A stretch of DNA of 64,000 nt from Ailurus styani (taxonomy: Eukaryota; Chordata; Mammalia; Carnivora; Ailuridae), in the NCBI GenBank assembly GCA_002007465.1, contig LNAC01000038.1:6496280-6560279 (forward strand). Direction: 5' to 3'. Positions within the stretch are counted from its first letter, which is position 1. Each line of letters begins with the position of its first letter. Made by a program: the position numbers and the translations under genes. The notes under the pieces are model-generated. The model was not told the DNA's origin. It worked only from the letters and a program-made list of their open reading frames with translations, and made no database searches. Of this stretch, positions 46,371 to 58,600 are shown piece by piece.

Positions 46371-47504
46371 TCTTGAATTTATTTAATAATAGTTAATCTA
46401 CCAGGAAAATGAAAGAAAAACTTAAATTTATATCTCAAATTTTTAATTAGTAGAGAAGGTAGAGAAAGGTATAAGTGAATTGCCTGCCTGTGGTTTCATG
46501 TCAGCTTCCAGTGATAGAAATGAAAATCACAGTTTGTCAGTTGCAAGTTAATGAGTGTTTCACATGCCATTAGCCTACACTAAGTATTTCCCATTTAAGA
46601 AAGAGTGCATAGTACTAAAACTTGTCCATATTTAAAACTGTATTTGATTTGACAGAGCTTTCTTTCTGAGTTAGGTCCAGAAATCAATAGTTCAGACAAA
46701 ACTGTTGGCCTGCTTATGTCTTAGAGTGGGGAGGGGGAAAAAATGGGGACCCCGTGGTGGTGGCAGGATGTACTTGGCACTACTGAGGAGAGGAAGGGAA
46801 ATTAAATAGCTCTGCAATAGCAAATTACAACACAAATACCCAAACATTTATAATAATTTCCACAGTGGAGATACAGAGAAGTTGATATTTTAAATATTTA
46901 CTATCTTAAAATTTTTAAATTAAATATTTTAAATATTTCAAAAATTCAACAGAGTATTATGGATTTTAAAAAGTAATTTCAGTCTTTTGTTTCATGAACA
47001 TTTTGTCGGTCTGACAGAACAATGTTTTTAAAGCATGAATTAAGTTACATGATATAAGTATTAAAAAGGAAATCAATTTTATTAAAATATAACCGTCAAA
47101 TTATTTTTAAAAGCTAATTTTGGTAAAATAATATATATGCTTCTTAATTAATGCAATAAATAACAGGACCCAGCAGCAGATTTGATTAGTACTATAGTGT
47201 CATAGAAAAAAAATGAACATACAAGCTACTTAGTATGATATTTAATTTCTGCTGATGATAATGTCACTGGACCTCTAATACTTCTGCGTATTGATATACA
47301 TAAATATAATTGAAAGAGATGCTGAATTTCAGCTGGAGACTAGTATAAATATTGATGTAATATTTTCCAGTTTAAATATGTAAATTCTATGTTAAGATTT
47401 CTTAGGACTAGTTTCAAAATAAAAGGGACTTAAATTTGGAAAAATACGTAATTTTACAATGACTTTAGAGATATAGGCAAAAGAGTGGAACGAACAGTAA
47501 ACCT
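46371..47504. other. Unique AT-rich sequence
   Basis: Nothing recognisable. Repeated TTAAATATTT units occur at 46890-46940. Confidence 0.5.
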
Positions 47505-47690
47505 AGAGGGAGGACATATAGATTAATATTCTGAGTTTGTCACTCTCTTAATGAGCTTAGGCAAGTTCAAGTTTTATTTTCATTATATCTGGAATGGGAA
47601 TCATAGGCTTACCTTATAAGGAGGTAAAATGATTAAATAAAACCATGAGTATAAAAAGAATCTGAAATACAGTAGATTCATAATATATAA
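47505..47690 (+). mobile_element. MIR fragment
   Basis: It contains TTAATGAGCTTAGGCAAGTTC, then ATCTGGAATGGGAATCATAG, and a CTTATAAGGAGGTAAAATGATTAAAT segment. Confidence 0.7.
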
Positions 47691-48319
47691 TTATAGTCTT
47701 CTTTTCCTTCAGATTGAAACTATTGATTAGGTCATTAAATAATTATATTCTATTAATGTGCAGTAAAACAATATGCATTTGCCTAGGAAACTATAAATGA
47801 GCTTTGAGAGGGTCATTGTAAACTATTACACTAAGCATTTTAAAGGCATAAGTACATCCATAGTTTATTCTAAGTGTTAATCTAGTTTCTGCGGTCGACA
47901 CTACTGTGTTCCACACAGATTCCATATAACAGCCCAGTGTAGTCACGAGGCAGCTGTTGTTGGGTTTGGCTGCTTATAGCTAACCTCTTCTAAGAAATTT
48001 TCTGAACCGGTGAGAACCACCGAACTAGGGAAGTTACTCTGCTCACCATTACAATCAATGACAATAAGATACAAATAGTATCTTATCTTTTCTGTTTTAT
48101 GCCTGGAACCTTCTCTCTGTGGATCAGGCAAGGCTACACTTGGTCTGACACTATGTCAGCATATTTTCTCCTTCTCTCTCCTGTGTCATTCCTTTTTTAC
48201 AGTTTTCTCCTGAAAAGCACATTTTTAATCAATCACTTATACCCAAATCTAAGTCTCAGACTGATTCTAGGGAAACACGTAAGATTGTATATAGGATCTG
48301 AATGAACTTCTACTCTGTT
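47691..48319. other. Unique sequence
   Basis: Nothing recognisable. Confidence 0.5.
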
Positions 48320-48790
48320 AGAAGTGAGCCATCCAGTTATTTTTCAAATATTTATTTGGTGCCTACTTTTGCGAGACACGTAGGTGTTTGAGATACAAAG
48401 AAAATATTCAAAGATTCCTGCCTCTATGTAACTTACATTCAAGCAGGAAAAGACAAACACTACCTAACAAATGTAATAAATATAAAAACAGTAGAGAGAA
48501 GGTGTTCAGTGCTATTGAGAATAATAGAGCAATATACTGGGATCTGAACATTGGGGCTGGGAAAGTGAAGGGAAGTGAAATTCCAGGTCGGCCTCTTTGG
48601 GGAGGTGGTATTCGAGTAAAATTTGAAGTACAGGGGGCTGTACAAGTAGATATTTGGGGGAAATATTTTCAGCCAGAGTAAATGCAAAGGTCCTACAGCA
48701 ATGGAGTGCCTGGCTTGCTTTAGTTATGTCTGAGAAAAGTAAGTGAAGGGAAGGAGGGGGCAGGCTGAGAGTGGGAGGTTCTCACACGCC
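48320..48790 (+). mobile_element. Ancient interspersed repeat
   Basis: It contains GATACAAAGAAAATATTCAAAG and CCTCTTTGGGGAGGTGGTAT, then GCAAAGGTCCTACAGCAATGG. The 97-codon frame at 48388 lies in this repeat and is not a gene. Confidence 0.6.
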
Positions 48791-49124
48791 ATTAAAGAAA
48801 GAATAGTAAGAGACAGTGACATCAGGCCAAGTGATCAGAAATATGGGAGCTGGAAATTGACCATTAGATTGAAACAATAATCTTCGCTATGTACTGAATA
48901 TATCATAATGCTTTTATGAGTAAATATATATCTTCCTTTACCTGGACTTTTCAGATGATCTCTAAATATTCAAGGGGTCAAATGGTTAATGTTTAATTCC
49001 CAGAACACACTACAGTCTTTCTTAGTGACAAATAAATTTGCAAATGTTCTTTATGTGTCTTGATGTCTCTTTTCTGTGAAGTCAGCCTGGAAAACTGTTC
49101 AAATTTTAAGACTCAAACTATTAA
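48791..49124. other. Unique sequence
   Basis: Nothing recognisable. Confidence 0.5.
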
Positions 49125-49129
49125 CAGCT

Positions 49130-49330
49130 TGTTTGAGAGTATGAATTCTGGAACTTGGATGCCTGGTTTCAAATCCAGCTCTACTAGTCCTAGCCAGATG
49201 ATCTGAACTCATTATTTTACCATGGCTTCTCCAGTTTCCTTGCTGTGCATGCTGTATTATTGTTGTTTTTATGGTGTTTTGAGTTAAATTAGTTGATACA
49301 CATAAATTAAGTAGAATAGTTTCTGGATAT
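49130..49330 (+). mobile_element. MIR fragment
   Basis: It contains GAATTCTGGAACTTGGATGC, then TGGTTTCAAATCCAGCTCTAC and CTCCAGTTTCCTTGCTG, in MIR order. Confidence 0.85.
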
Positions 49331-49388
49331 GCTAGTTTGAATGGGCTAGTTAGTGCAATGATAATAGCATATTAAAATAATAATATGT

Positions 49389-49559
49389 GGGCGCCTGGGT
49401 GGCTCAGTGGGTTAAAGCCTCTGCTTTCGGCTCAGGTCATGATCTNNNNNNNNNNNNNNNNNNNNNNNAGCCTGCTTCCCCCTCTCTCTGCCTGCCTCTC
49501 TGCCTCCTTGTGATCTCTCTCCCTCTGTGAAATAAATAAATAAAATATTAAAAAAAAAT
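49389..49559 (+). mobile_element. Can-SINE, young mustelid type, with an assembly gap
   Basis: The head is GGCGCCTGGGTGGCTCAGTG. There are 23 N at 49446-49468, where about 45-50 bp would be expected. The duplication AATAATAATATGT is at 49376-49388 and 49560-49572. Confidence 0.95.
49446..49468. other. Assembly gap (23 N)
   Basis: Undetermined bases inside a SINE. Confidence 0.99.
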
Positions 49560-49687
49560 AATAATAATATGTTTCTCACACACTTAGCATGTTTATCATA
49601 GGTCAGTTAGTGAAGATTGTTCCACCTTGTCTTTTTTTTTTTTTTTCTTCTTCCCAAGATCCCATTATCAACTCAGTCACTTAGGCC

Positions 49688-50705
49688 AGAAATTTTTTTT
49701 ATGTTAATTCCAGTATAGTTAATATACCATGTTAAAATAGTTTCGGGTGTACATTATAGTGACCCAACAATTCTATATATTACTTAGTGTTCATCTAGAT
49801 AAGTGTACTTTAATCTCCTTCACCTATTTCATCCATCCCTCCACCCACCTCCCCTCTTGTAACCATCTGTTATCTGTAGTTAAGAGTCTGTTTTTTGGTT
49901 TCTCTCTCTCTCCCTTTTTTTCCCTGTGTTCATTTGTTTTGTTTCTTAAATTCCATGTGTAAGTGAAATCATATGGTATTTATTTGTCTTTCTCTGACTG
50001 GCTTATTTCACTTAGCATTATACTTCTTAGACCCATCCATGTTGTTGCAAATGGCGAGATTTCATTTTTTTAAATGCCTGAATAATATTCTATTGTGTAT
50101 GTATACCACAGCTTCTTTATTCATTCTTCTATTGATGGACACTTGGACTGCTTACATAATTTGGCTATTGTAAATAAAAATGCAATAAATGTAAGGAGGC
50201 ACATGTCCTTTCAAATTAGTGTTTTCATATTCTTTGGGTAAATACCCAGTAGTGTGATTACTGGTAGTATTAGAACTGGTAGTTTTATTTTTAAATTTTT
50301 GAGAAACGTCCATACTGTTTTCCACAGTGGCTGCACCAGTTTGCATTCCCACCAACAGTGTATGAGGGCTCCTTTTTTCCCACATCTCTACCAACACTTG
50401 TTTCTTGTGTTTTTTGTTTTAGCCAGCTGACAGGTGTGAGGTGATATCTCATGGTGGTTTTGATTCCCCTGTTAATGAGTGATGTTGAGCATCTTTTCAT
50501 GTGCCTGTTGTTCATCCATATGTCTTCTTTGGAGAAATGTCCACTCATATCTTCTGCCCATTTTTAATTGGATTATTGGGGGGATTGATGTACAGTTGTA
50601 TAAGTTCTTTATAGATTTTGGATACCAACCCTTTATCAGATATGTCATCTGCAAATATCTTCTCCCATTTAGTAGGCTGTCTTTTAGTTTCGTTGATATT
50701 TCCAC
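49688..50705 (-). mobile_element. LINE-1 3' end, 5' truncated, antisense
   Basis: It starts at a T-rich tail and runs through the L1 3' UTR (ATTCCATGTGTAAGTGAAATC, TTGCAAATGGCGAGATTTC) and the further-upstream L1 segment (TTGCATTCCCACCAACAGTG, CAGATATGTCATCTGCAAAT). About 1 kb long. The overlapping plus and minus frames in this span are L1-derived shadows. Confidence 0.93.
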
Positions 50706-51269
50706 CTCATCTTTATCAGAATTTCAGGCTAAGGGAGACATGCTTCACTCTGTACTTCCACCTTTGCCAAGGTAGGAAAAACAAAACTTTGCAACTGGCC
50801 TTCAGGCCTTTAACATCTCCCCCCAGTATCTACACACATCAATCATACTACCTTTTCATTGACCAAATCAGGTTACTTTGTCTAACCTCAAAGTTACTGG
50901 TAAAATACCTTCTTACTAAACACTTAGAAGTTAGAAATATTTGGTAAAGAACAAAGATGATTATGACAGTTCAAGCCCTCATTACCAAATACAAGGCTGA
51001 TTTTTCTTCCTGGAGAAAAATATGTAGGTACAATTCACAGGTGACATTCAGATATGTCTTTAAGTTCAAATTGAGGGAGTGTGGAAGAAATATAAAATGT
51101 AGTAGTTTCTATATCAAATCTATGTGAGGCTTTTCATGACTAGAGACTGATGAACTAAAAGACAGTGTGTGTGACATGGGGGAAGCATAAGCACAACAAA
51201 TTTTCTTCAGAAAATTATGGCAATTTTGAAGTCCTGTTTACATGTCCTATGATTCTGGCAGTGGAGAAT
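50706..51269. other. Unique sequence
   Basis: Nothing recognisable. Confidence 0.5.
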
Positions 51270-51570
51270 TAAGCCATAATTAGACCTTTTTCTTCAATTT
51301 TGCTCCCTTACGAGGGGCTTCCTTGTCTACTATTCTTTGTACCCCTTCACCTTCTGGAATTCTTTCATATTTGTTTATCTCACTGATCACTGCTAAAGAA
51401 GACAGTAGATAGTATCACCCTGTGCAAGTTGAACAAATTTTTTGGCCAGCTTACTGACCATGCAAGTTGATGGCCCCAGAATCATCTTAACCTTAATGAT
51501 ACCCAGATTTGTTTGGTCTGGCTTGGTTGCTTCTTTGGCACTATAGTTCTTAAAGACTAAATCCTTTTTT
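51270..51570 (-). pseudogene. Possible decayed coding sequence, unidentified
   Basis: On the minus strand one frame gives about 37 codons ending in a lysine-rich tail (KGAKLKKKV) and a stop at about 51280. The residues just before include ISEINKYERIPEGEGVQRIV. An upstream piece containing VSKLAKKFVQLA reads in another frame, so a frameshift would separate them. It resembles a processed pseudogene of a small basic protein, but I do not recognise the parent, and A-tail and duplication evidence is missing. It could be chance. Confidence 0.25.
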
Positions 51571-52340
51571 TTCCCCTGTTTGGCTTGTCAGTTTCATGTG
51601 ACAAGAGTCACTCCATGGAAATATTTTCTATTTAATCATACTTCTTAGATTTTCTATATTATTTTTTTGTACCACTGAACAACAGGTCTTACTATGTCTA
51701 CTTGGTTATAGGTTTCTTGCTCTTATTAGGCTTTACTGGATACACTATAGCTGCAATGTCTTTAACATGAGACAGTTTATCTGAGTATAAGGATTTATTG
51801 AGAACCAAACACTTAACTAGGTCCTAATCTTGTGATATAATCCATTTAGAAGTTTTAAAATAGCCATTATTGTCATTCTCTTGATTTGCCTTTTGCTACA
51901 AAAGTTTCAATCATCCATTTTCACACCAAACTATTATTTCTCTTTTAATAAGGAGCATTGAAAAAGTTGTCTCTTCTCAATCTGTCAGTCCCCTATTCAT
52001 GTCATTTGCATTTCATTACATTTTTTGCCAGCAAACTGAAAATAGTTCTCTGAATTTATCTCTTTTTTAATAGTATTTTGACAATACAGCTATACTGACA
52101 AATACACCCTTCCATTACTCTGATTTCCCATATTTGCCCTTAGGGCTATACGTTCACTGGGCCCAAGAACTGCCATCCAAGTCATCACAAATATTACACC
52201 CTTTGTGTATTCACCCTTTGTGAATTTCCACCTTTTGAACCTCTGATTAGGCCTTCTTTACTGTTGGATGGCCAGGCCTCAAATCAATGGCTACAAATTT
52301 TATGATTTGTTGTTTTTAGGACAGCATATGACTTCCAGTA
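51571..52340. other. Unique sequence
   Basis: Nothing recognisable. Confidence 0.5.
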
Positions 52341-52660
52341 GTTATTTATGCACCTGTCATATTATGCTATAGCAACAGAAAATTTCCAAAATCACAGTGG
52401 CTTTAGACACAAATGCTTATTCTTGCTCAGGGTATATGATGACTACTGCTTTTGTCCTGGGAGGTTATGGTAAACCTTATCACCAGGAACCCAAGGCAAA
52501 GCAAGTTCTATTGCCATGCTCCACGATTGTCAAGCGAAGAGAGGAAACATGGAGAATCCCATGTTGGCCCTTAGGCCTTCCACACAGAAGACCTTGTACC
52601 CCCTTGCACCCACATTTCAGTGGGCAGAGTAAATCCCCTTGTTATGTCTAAATTCAGAGG
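52341..52660 (-). mobile_element. Ancient LTR-like repeat (MaLR-like, family uncertain)
   Basis: It contains CTATAGCAACAGAAAATTTCC and AAATCACAGTGGCTTTAGAC, then CTTATTCTTGCTCAGGGTATA. The 84-codon frame at 52397 lies within it. Confidence 0.45.
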
Positions 52661-52729
52661 TATGGGAGAAGGATAATCTTATGATGTGTTTGGAAGAGAG
52701 AAATCCAGAAATTTTTGGACAAGAGTTCT

Positions 52730-52896
52730 TTTTTTTTAAAAAAAAAGATTGATTGATTGATTGATTGATATAACAGAGAGAGAGAGAGAGAGAACAAGCA
52801 GGGGGAGCAGCAAAGGGAGAGGGAGAAGGAGGCTCCCCGCTGAGCAGGGAGCCTGATGCGAGGCTAGACCCCAGGACTGAGTCACCCAGATGTCCC
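52730..52896 (-). mobile_element. Can-SINE, older type, partly deleted, with (GATT)n tail
   Basis: Reverse orientation: the tail is GATTGATTGATTGATTGATA and the body contains GCTCCCCGCTGAGCAGGGAG. Part of the head is missing. The duplication TGGACAAGAGTTCT is at 52716-52729 and, with one mismatch, at 52897-52910. Confidence 0.92.
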
Positions 52897-52946
52897 TGGA
52901 CAAGGGTTCTGATGATTGCTTCAGTAGCAGATGAGGATGCTTGCTC

Positions 52947-53361
52947 CGGGTTGAATCGTTTCTTCCAAAAAGATATATTCAACTCCTCACACCTGGTACC
53001 TATGAATATGAACTTATTTGGAAATATGGTCATTGAAGATGTTACAAAGTTAAGATGAAGCCATCCTGAATTAGAAGGGACCCTAATCCAATGGTGTCCT
53101 TATAAGAAGAGACACAAGTACAGAGTGAAGAGGACCATGTGAAGGAGGAGGTAGAGACTGAAGTTATGCTGGCATAAAGCAAGCCATCAGGGCCTGGAAG
53201 AAATAAAGAAGTATCCTTTACTAGAGTCAGTGGACAAGATATAGACCTCCCAAAACCTTGATTCACATGTATAGCCTCCATTGCTGTAGAACATATTTCA
53301 GTTGTTTGACCCTACCCAGTTTGTTGTATTTTGTTATAGCAGCCCTAGGAAATTAACACAG
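52947..53361 (+). mobile_element. MLT1-type LTR (ERVL-MaLR)
   Basis: Decayed LTR start around GGTTGAATCGTTTCTTCC, then CCCTAATCCAATGGTGTCCT, TTATAAGAAGAGACACAAG and TTGTTATAGCAGCCCTAGGA, ending AATTAACACA. Order and orientation match MLT1. There is no internal retroviral gene. Confidence 0.88.
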
Positions 53362-54572
53362 TGCTAATGAAATATAAATGTTTATTATCAATTTGTAATA
53401 TTTGCTTGACTTTATCAGGTAAAAGTAAAAGATTCTTTTTCTGTACTTAAGCATCATTGAGTCCATAATATTAAGGACAGGGGTTAACATGAAGCATTTT
53501 TGAGACAATAGACTTGGAATTGTTTTGGAAGTCTATTATGTAACTTTTGGTAGACACTAACCTCTTTCTGTTACTTACTTTGTGAAACAGTTGCAATAAT
53601 AATAATAATGCTCATGGAATTGCTGCTAAATCCCTTAAAAGGTTAGAGAAATGTTCAGTTAAATTTAGATATTTTTAAATTACTTATGACTATCTCTTTT
53701 GACTATGATTTTTTACTTTTGACTACCATTCAAAATCAGAATAGTGATTTTTTCATGTATATTAAATCATCCTGCACAGTGCAGAGCATAAGATTAAAAA
53801 ATATGTTAACTAGATAATTGAATTAAGTTAAATGTTTAATAGCATATTGAATTACATATAGTATGTTACATTATTTTTAGAATTCAATCTTGCAAAATAA
53901 CATAATGTGGAAGAAAATTATATAAGCTACTCAGATATTAAAATATAAAACTATATATAAATCACAACCATTTGCATTAAGCATTTCTCTAAAAATCTAT
54001 TTTTATTTTAAAACATACATATTTATTCTTAAAACATGTATATGTTTTATTTTTAAATATGTATTTCTATTTTTAAAATACACATTTTTTCTTTTTCCTC
54101 AGCCTATATGAATAAAAGCACAAGCAAAATTCCATTTATGTTCTTGAAATGCACTGTGAAATGAGCTCTATCAGATCAATAGTAAAGATTTCTTGGCAAC
54201 TGATGCCAGTTTAAATGTTACTATAGCAATCACCAATGGTAATGTTTTCAATTAGTGATACACAGTCACAGTATAACATGAGTCTGGTGTACCATTTGGC
54301 AACTTCAAAATGAATCTACAGATTATTTAATTTTACCAGTCAAATAAAATCTAAACAGAACAAAAAAAAGAAAAAAAAAAGAGTGAAACAGCCAACAACC
54401 ATGAACTATTCCTAGGTTTCAAATTTCAAATACTCTCTAACTAAAGTTTAAAAATATTTTAGTGTGAAAATTCATCAGCATGTTTACCTTTGTAGTTCAC
54501 CTATTCAAGCACAACACAATTACAAAAACTTTTTCTTAATTCCTTAACGTGTCATTGTCAGATACTGTTATT
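53362..54572. other. Unique AT-rich sequence
   Basis: Contains an AAT-repeat (53597-53611) and an A-rich stretch at 54361-54381. No gene recognised. Confidence 0.5.
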
Positions 54573-54587
54573 AAAAATCCAGCGTTT

Positions 54588-54806
54588 AGTGAGAGAGAGA
54601 GCATACACGTGCATATGTATAAGCGAGGGTGGGGGGTATGGGGGTGGGGTGAGGGCAGGCAGAGGGAGAGGAAGAGAGAGTGTTTTAAGCAGGCACCATC
54701 TCCAGTGCAGTGCCTGAGGCGGGGCTCCATCTCATGACCCTAAGATTATGGCCGGAGCTGAAATCAAGAGTCAGTCACTTAACCAACTGAGCCACCCAGG
54801 CACCCC
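54588..54806 (-). mobile_element. Can-SINE, older type, with G-rich body
   Basis: Reverse orientation, ending GAGCCACCCAGGCACCCC. The duplication AAAAATCCAGCGTTT is at 54573-54587 and, with one mismatch, at 54807-54821. Confidence 0.94.
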
Positions 54807-54944
54807 AAAAATCCAGTGTTTCTATCATCTGGAAATTAGATCTGAAAATAAACTAACATATAATAAATAAATTGTTATTATTAAATCTTAAGACAGGAAG
54901 GAAACTGGAGATGATAATAACATAACAGTCATTCACTGCTGTTC

Positions 54945-55510
54945 TATCTAACATTTGTTAAGTACATGTTACTGACCAGGCACTGTTCTAAGTGCCTCAC
55001 AGCTTTGGTAATCATTCATTCTGTTTTGAGACTGCCCATGTCTTCCTCTTCCTAGTCCACTGGAATTGTTTCACCTCCATCTTTAAGTTTCCTGTGGCTA
55101 TTTGGCCAGTGAAGTTTGGGTGGGTGTTATGTGTGCTCTTTCTGAGGATAAGGTTTATGAACTGCCATGATCTTTTTTGCTTTGCCATATCAAGTACAGC
55201 AAGACTTCCCAGCCTAGGACCCCAAATAGAGACAAAACAGGCTTCCCCACATTCCCACAAGTCAACCTGTGATGGATATATAATGGGAGAGAAAAAGAAA
55301 CTTTTTGTTTGAAACTACCTTTGTTTGAAACTACCTACACCTTAGGCCTTTAGGACTGATGCATATATTTTAAATAATACGTATCACTTAAATCACACTC
55401 TCAAAATCTACTTGACGAAGGTGTAATTATTCCCATTTTATACATGAAAAATATGAAAGTTCACAGTATTGTTCAAGGTGAACATCCATTAGGTGGTCAG
55501 AGAGAAAATA
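54945..55510 (+). mobile_element. MIR (two ends) split by an older dispersed repeat
   Basis: The MIR 5' piece is near 54960-55010 (AGGCACTGTTCTAAGTGCC) and the 3' piece near 55395-55510 (CCCATTTTATACATGAAAAA). Between them, 55010-55390 resembles another old repeat (TTTGGCCAGTGAAGTTTGG, then GACTTCCCAGCCTAGGACCC). The name of the inserted repeat is uncertain. Confidence 0.5.
55305..55336 (+). repeat. 16-bp perfect tandem duplication
   Basis: TTGTTTGAAACTACCT occurs twice in a row (55305-55320 and 55321-55336). Confidence 0.95.
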
Positions 55511-56397
55511 AAAATCAGCTCTGAGAGCTGACAGCTGGTACCTGGCCTGGTGACTAAGAACTAAGCTATGGTATCCCCTGCTGAACACCAACAATTTAAC
55601 AGAATATCATCATCAGATGAACTCACTCAGTAGCTGTGAATTAGAATAAGGCAAAAGCAGAAGCATTAGATAGCCCAACAATAACCAAGTATCTTCCTCT
55701 CTTGGTTACTACTTCTTTATCAAAGACAACTTCAAACTATTTCTCCAGGTTCCCATATAAAAATTAATATACATCTATAGAATTGTCCTGATTTCCTGAT
55801 ATTACCCAATCAAGTGCTGATCTCTGCTTGTGTAAGAACTTCCCAAGTGCTCCAGCATGTTCCCAAATTCTATAATAAGCCAATCCTAGCTCTCTCTAAC
55901 CAGATTATTTCCAATTTCGCCAATGATGGGCAGTATACTTTATTGCAAGATGTTAATACACCTAACTTTGACACCAGTTGTGTTCTCTGTGATCTCTGGA
56001 GCATTGGACTTTTCCTTTTTTGGGGTGGGGGGCATTGGGCTTTCCCAGTGGTAGTTGAGATTTATACTTGGGGAGTCTGTCTCTGGTACCCATGATACAC
56101 CACTGTGCTTAGAGTTTCAGGTGCCAGCATGTTACCAAGTTTTAACATTATGGTTTTTCCTTCTTTGTCTTTTCTTCTCCAACATGACAAGCTTCAAGTT
56201 TAATAAATACAGGAACTCATCACCTTAAAACTTTTCATATCTTCTATTTTTCCTCGATCTGGCTCTTCTTTGATTTCTGATATATATACTTCAAACTACT
56301 TTTCTTAAAATACTTTTTGTGCCTTATATCCCCTTTATCATAATAGACACATTCTTTTCAAGTATATTTCATTGAACTTCACGAATGAACATACAGG
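55511..56397. other. Unique sequence
   Basis: No recognisable gene. A 93-codon plus frame at 55814 has no recognised motif. Confidence 0.5.
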
Positions 56398-56515
56398 GAA
56401 AGAGCTAAGATTGGGTGTTATATGTAATTGATGAATCATTAAATTCTACTCCTGAAACCAACATTACACTATATGTTAACTAACTAGAATTTAAATAAAA
56501 ACTGTAAAAAAAATA
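56398..56515 (+). mobile_element. Carnivore LINE-1 3' end
   Basis: It reads GGGTGTTATATGTAATTGATG, then TACTCCTGAAACCAACATTAC and TAACTAACTAGAATTTAAAT, followed by an A-rich tail. This is the extreme 3' end of a carnivore L1. Confidence 0.85.
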
Positions 56516-57779
56516 AAGGAAGGACTAAAGAAACTTAGTTTTCACATATTATGTACAGAATGTTTCTCAGATGTATATAGTCTTTCCTTAACCACGTTTT
56601 AAATACATAGAAAATTAAGTATTTTTTATATCTACCTAAAATTAAGAGAGAAAAATAGTACAAACTAGTTCTAACCAATGGGTAGTTATTAATGACAAAA
56701 TATTGACAAAATTAATAGCATTTATTTTAGCTTCTATTAGAAGGTATGATTTTTTTTTTTTTAATGAAAGCTCCTCCTATTCTCAGGGAGTCCTTTAAAT
56801 CATACAGATATAGGTTAAGTGATGGCCCTAGGCTTTCTGATGGAAAAATCCAAATGCTCTTAAGTTGTCCAGGGATATTAATCTTCCTCTTTAATAATGT
56901 AAACTTTTGTTTAAAAGTTAGCATCTCTGAGATTATACCCATAAATTATTTTACTTTTAAAATACTTTCCCATATTCCCAAAGAGCAGTTACTGTCAAGC
57001 TAATGCATGCTGGTTGGAGAAACGTTCTCCAGCTGCATGGCAGTAGCCTGAGAGCAAAGGATGGAGGTGGCCAGGAGGCAAGTACTGGGAAACTGCAGGG
57101 CCTGTGGAATTTAGATTTAGCAGTAAAGTGCTGCATGTAATTTTTTTCTTTCCGGATGCCTTCTGGTTCCCTAACATTATCTTCATTCTCTTTATCCTTC
57201 ATGTCAAGGGTGTTAAGTTGCATTATTATTATTCATTACTACATTGTGCTAGTATTAGTAGGGCCGAGGGAAACAAGAAGGAGCCTAGTTAGGGCTAGGC
57301 ACTGAGATGGGCTGAGAAAATTGACGAGCAATCCTTTTAGCAAATGGTAACAGGTGAAATCCAAAATTTTTAAGAAACTCCTAGGTATTTTAAATTGTTG
57401 GGGTGTGCTTTTATCATGCAACTAGAATTAGGTATTTGGATATGAAAGGAAAGAACAACTTTAAAGACTAGAAAAATTAGGTACGCGTCAGCTATTACAG
57501 ATGAGAATATAGATTTGGAGAGGCTTCTGTTGATAGATTGAGAAATTGATACATGTTATATATATGCTCGCAGTTTTGTATGGCTATCTTTGATGAAATT
57601 TTGCATTATTTAAATTTTTTTATTCTTTGTTTTTTTAATCCTTTGGTTTTTCTAAAATGCTCAGTTCATCTTACTATTTATATAAAATAACATTAATTAA
57701 CACATTTCATAATTCAGAATTAGTTTCAGCCTGTTTCTCTAAATATTTCACTTTCTTCTGCCTCTATAATTAGAAAATT
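56516..57779. other. Unique AT-rich sequence
   Basis: No gene or transposon recognised; a modestly GC-rich patch lies at 57000-57115. Confidence 0.5.
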
Positions 57780-58010
57780 TTAATAAATGTGCCTGTTTTG
57801 TGTTTGTATGATCTTGGCGCCATTTTGTGAATAGACTGAGGAGATGTAATTGCCATATGTAGCATTTATACATGCTGAAATCAAGCTCATGGTGAAGCTT
57901 CTGCGTATTTGGTATTTAATTTCTACTTTAACAGAACACACAGAACAGAAAAACTAGTACAAAGATGGCAGCCAACTCACATTTAGCTGGGGAAAAACGG
58001 CCATTTAATC
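57780..58010. other. Unique sequence with E2F-like and YY1-like motifs
   Basis: TTGGCGCC lies at about 57815 and AAGATGGCAGCC at about 57962, within otherwise unique DNA. No transposon match. Function is not shown. Confidence 0.3.
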
Positions 58011-58110
58011 AAGAAATATGAAAATAATATATAAATAAACACAGGTGAAGTAGATTATTAAATTTATTCATTAGAAGCATGATTTTAAATACCCTTCGAT
58101 GTATTTTTTT

Positions 58111-58299
58111 AAAGATTTTATTTATTTTTTTGACAGAGAGAGATCACAAGTAAGCAGAGAGGCAGGTAGAGAGAGAGGAGGTAGCAGGCTCCCCACTGAG
58201 CAGGGAGCCTGATGCGGGGCTCGATCCCAGGACCCTGAGATCATGACTTGAGCCGAAGGCAGACGTTTAACCATCTGAGCCACCCAGGTGCCCCCCGGA
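58111..58299 (-). mobile_element. Can-SINE
   Basis: Reverse orientation, ending GAGCCACCCAGGTGCCCC. An imperfect duplication, CTTCGATGTATTTTTTT, is at 58094-58110 and 58300-58316. Confidence 0.94.
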
Positions 58300-58435
58300 C
58301 TTCAATATATTTTTTTAAAGAAATAGGATATTTAAGGAAAGAGTGAGAGCTATTTCCCTACATGCAAAGATTTCTAGTGTTCATCTACCATGTATGGACT
58401 TTGGAAAAGATATAATTTTTTATAACATTAATAGG

Positions 58436-58600
58436 TTTTTTGTTTTATTTTTGTTTTTTCAAAAGAGAGAGATAGAGTTGGAGGAGGGGCAAAGGGAGAG
58501 GAGCAAAGAGAGAGGAGCATGGGCTCTCCCAGCCCTGAGAGCATGACCTGAGCCAAAATCAAGAATCAGACCCTCAATCCACTGAGCCACCCAGGCATCC
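58436..58600 (-). mobile_element. Can-SINE, old and diverged
   Basis: Reverse orientation: a body with GAGGGGCAAAGGGAGAGGAG and a head ending GAGCCACCCAGGCATCC; the middle is deleted. Confidence 0.85.

Noticed and set aside
52947..53361. Possible endogenous retrovirus genes next to the MLT1 LTR
   Set aside because: Only a solitary, decayed LTR is present; no gag, pol or env sequence is seen on either side.
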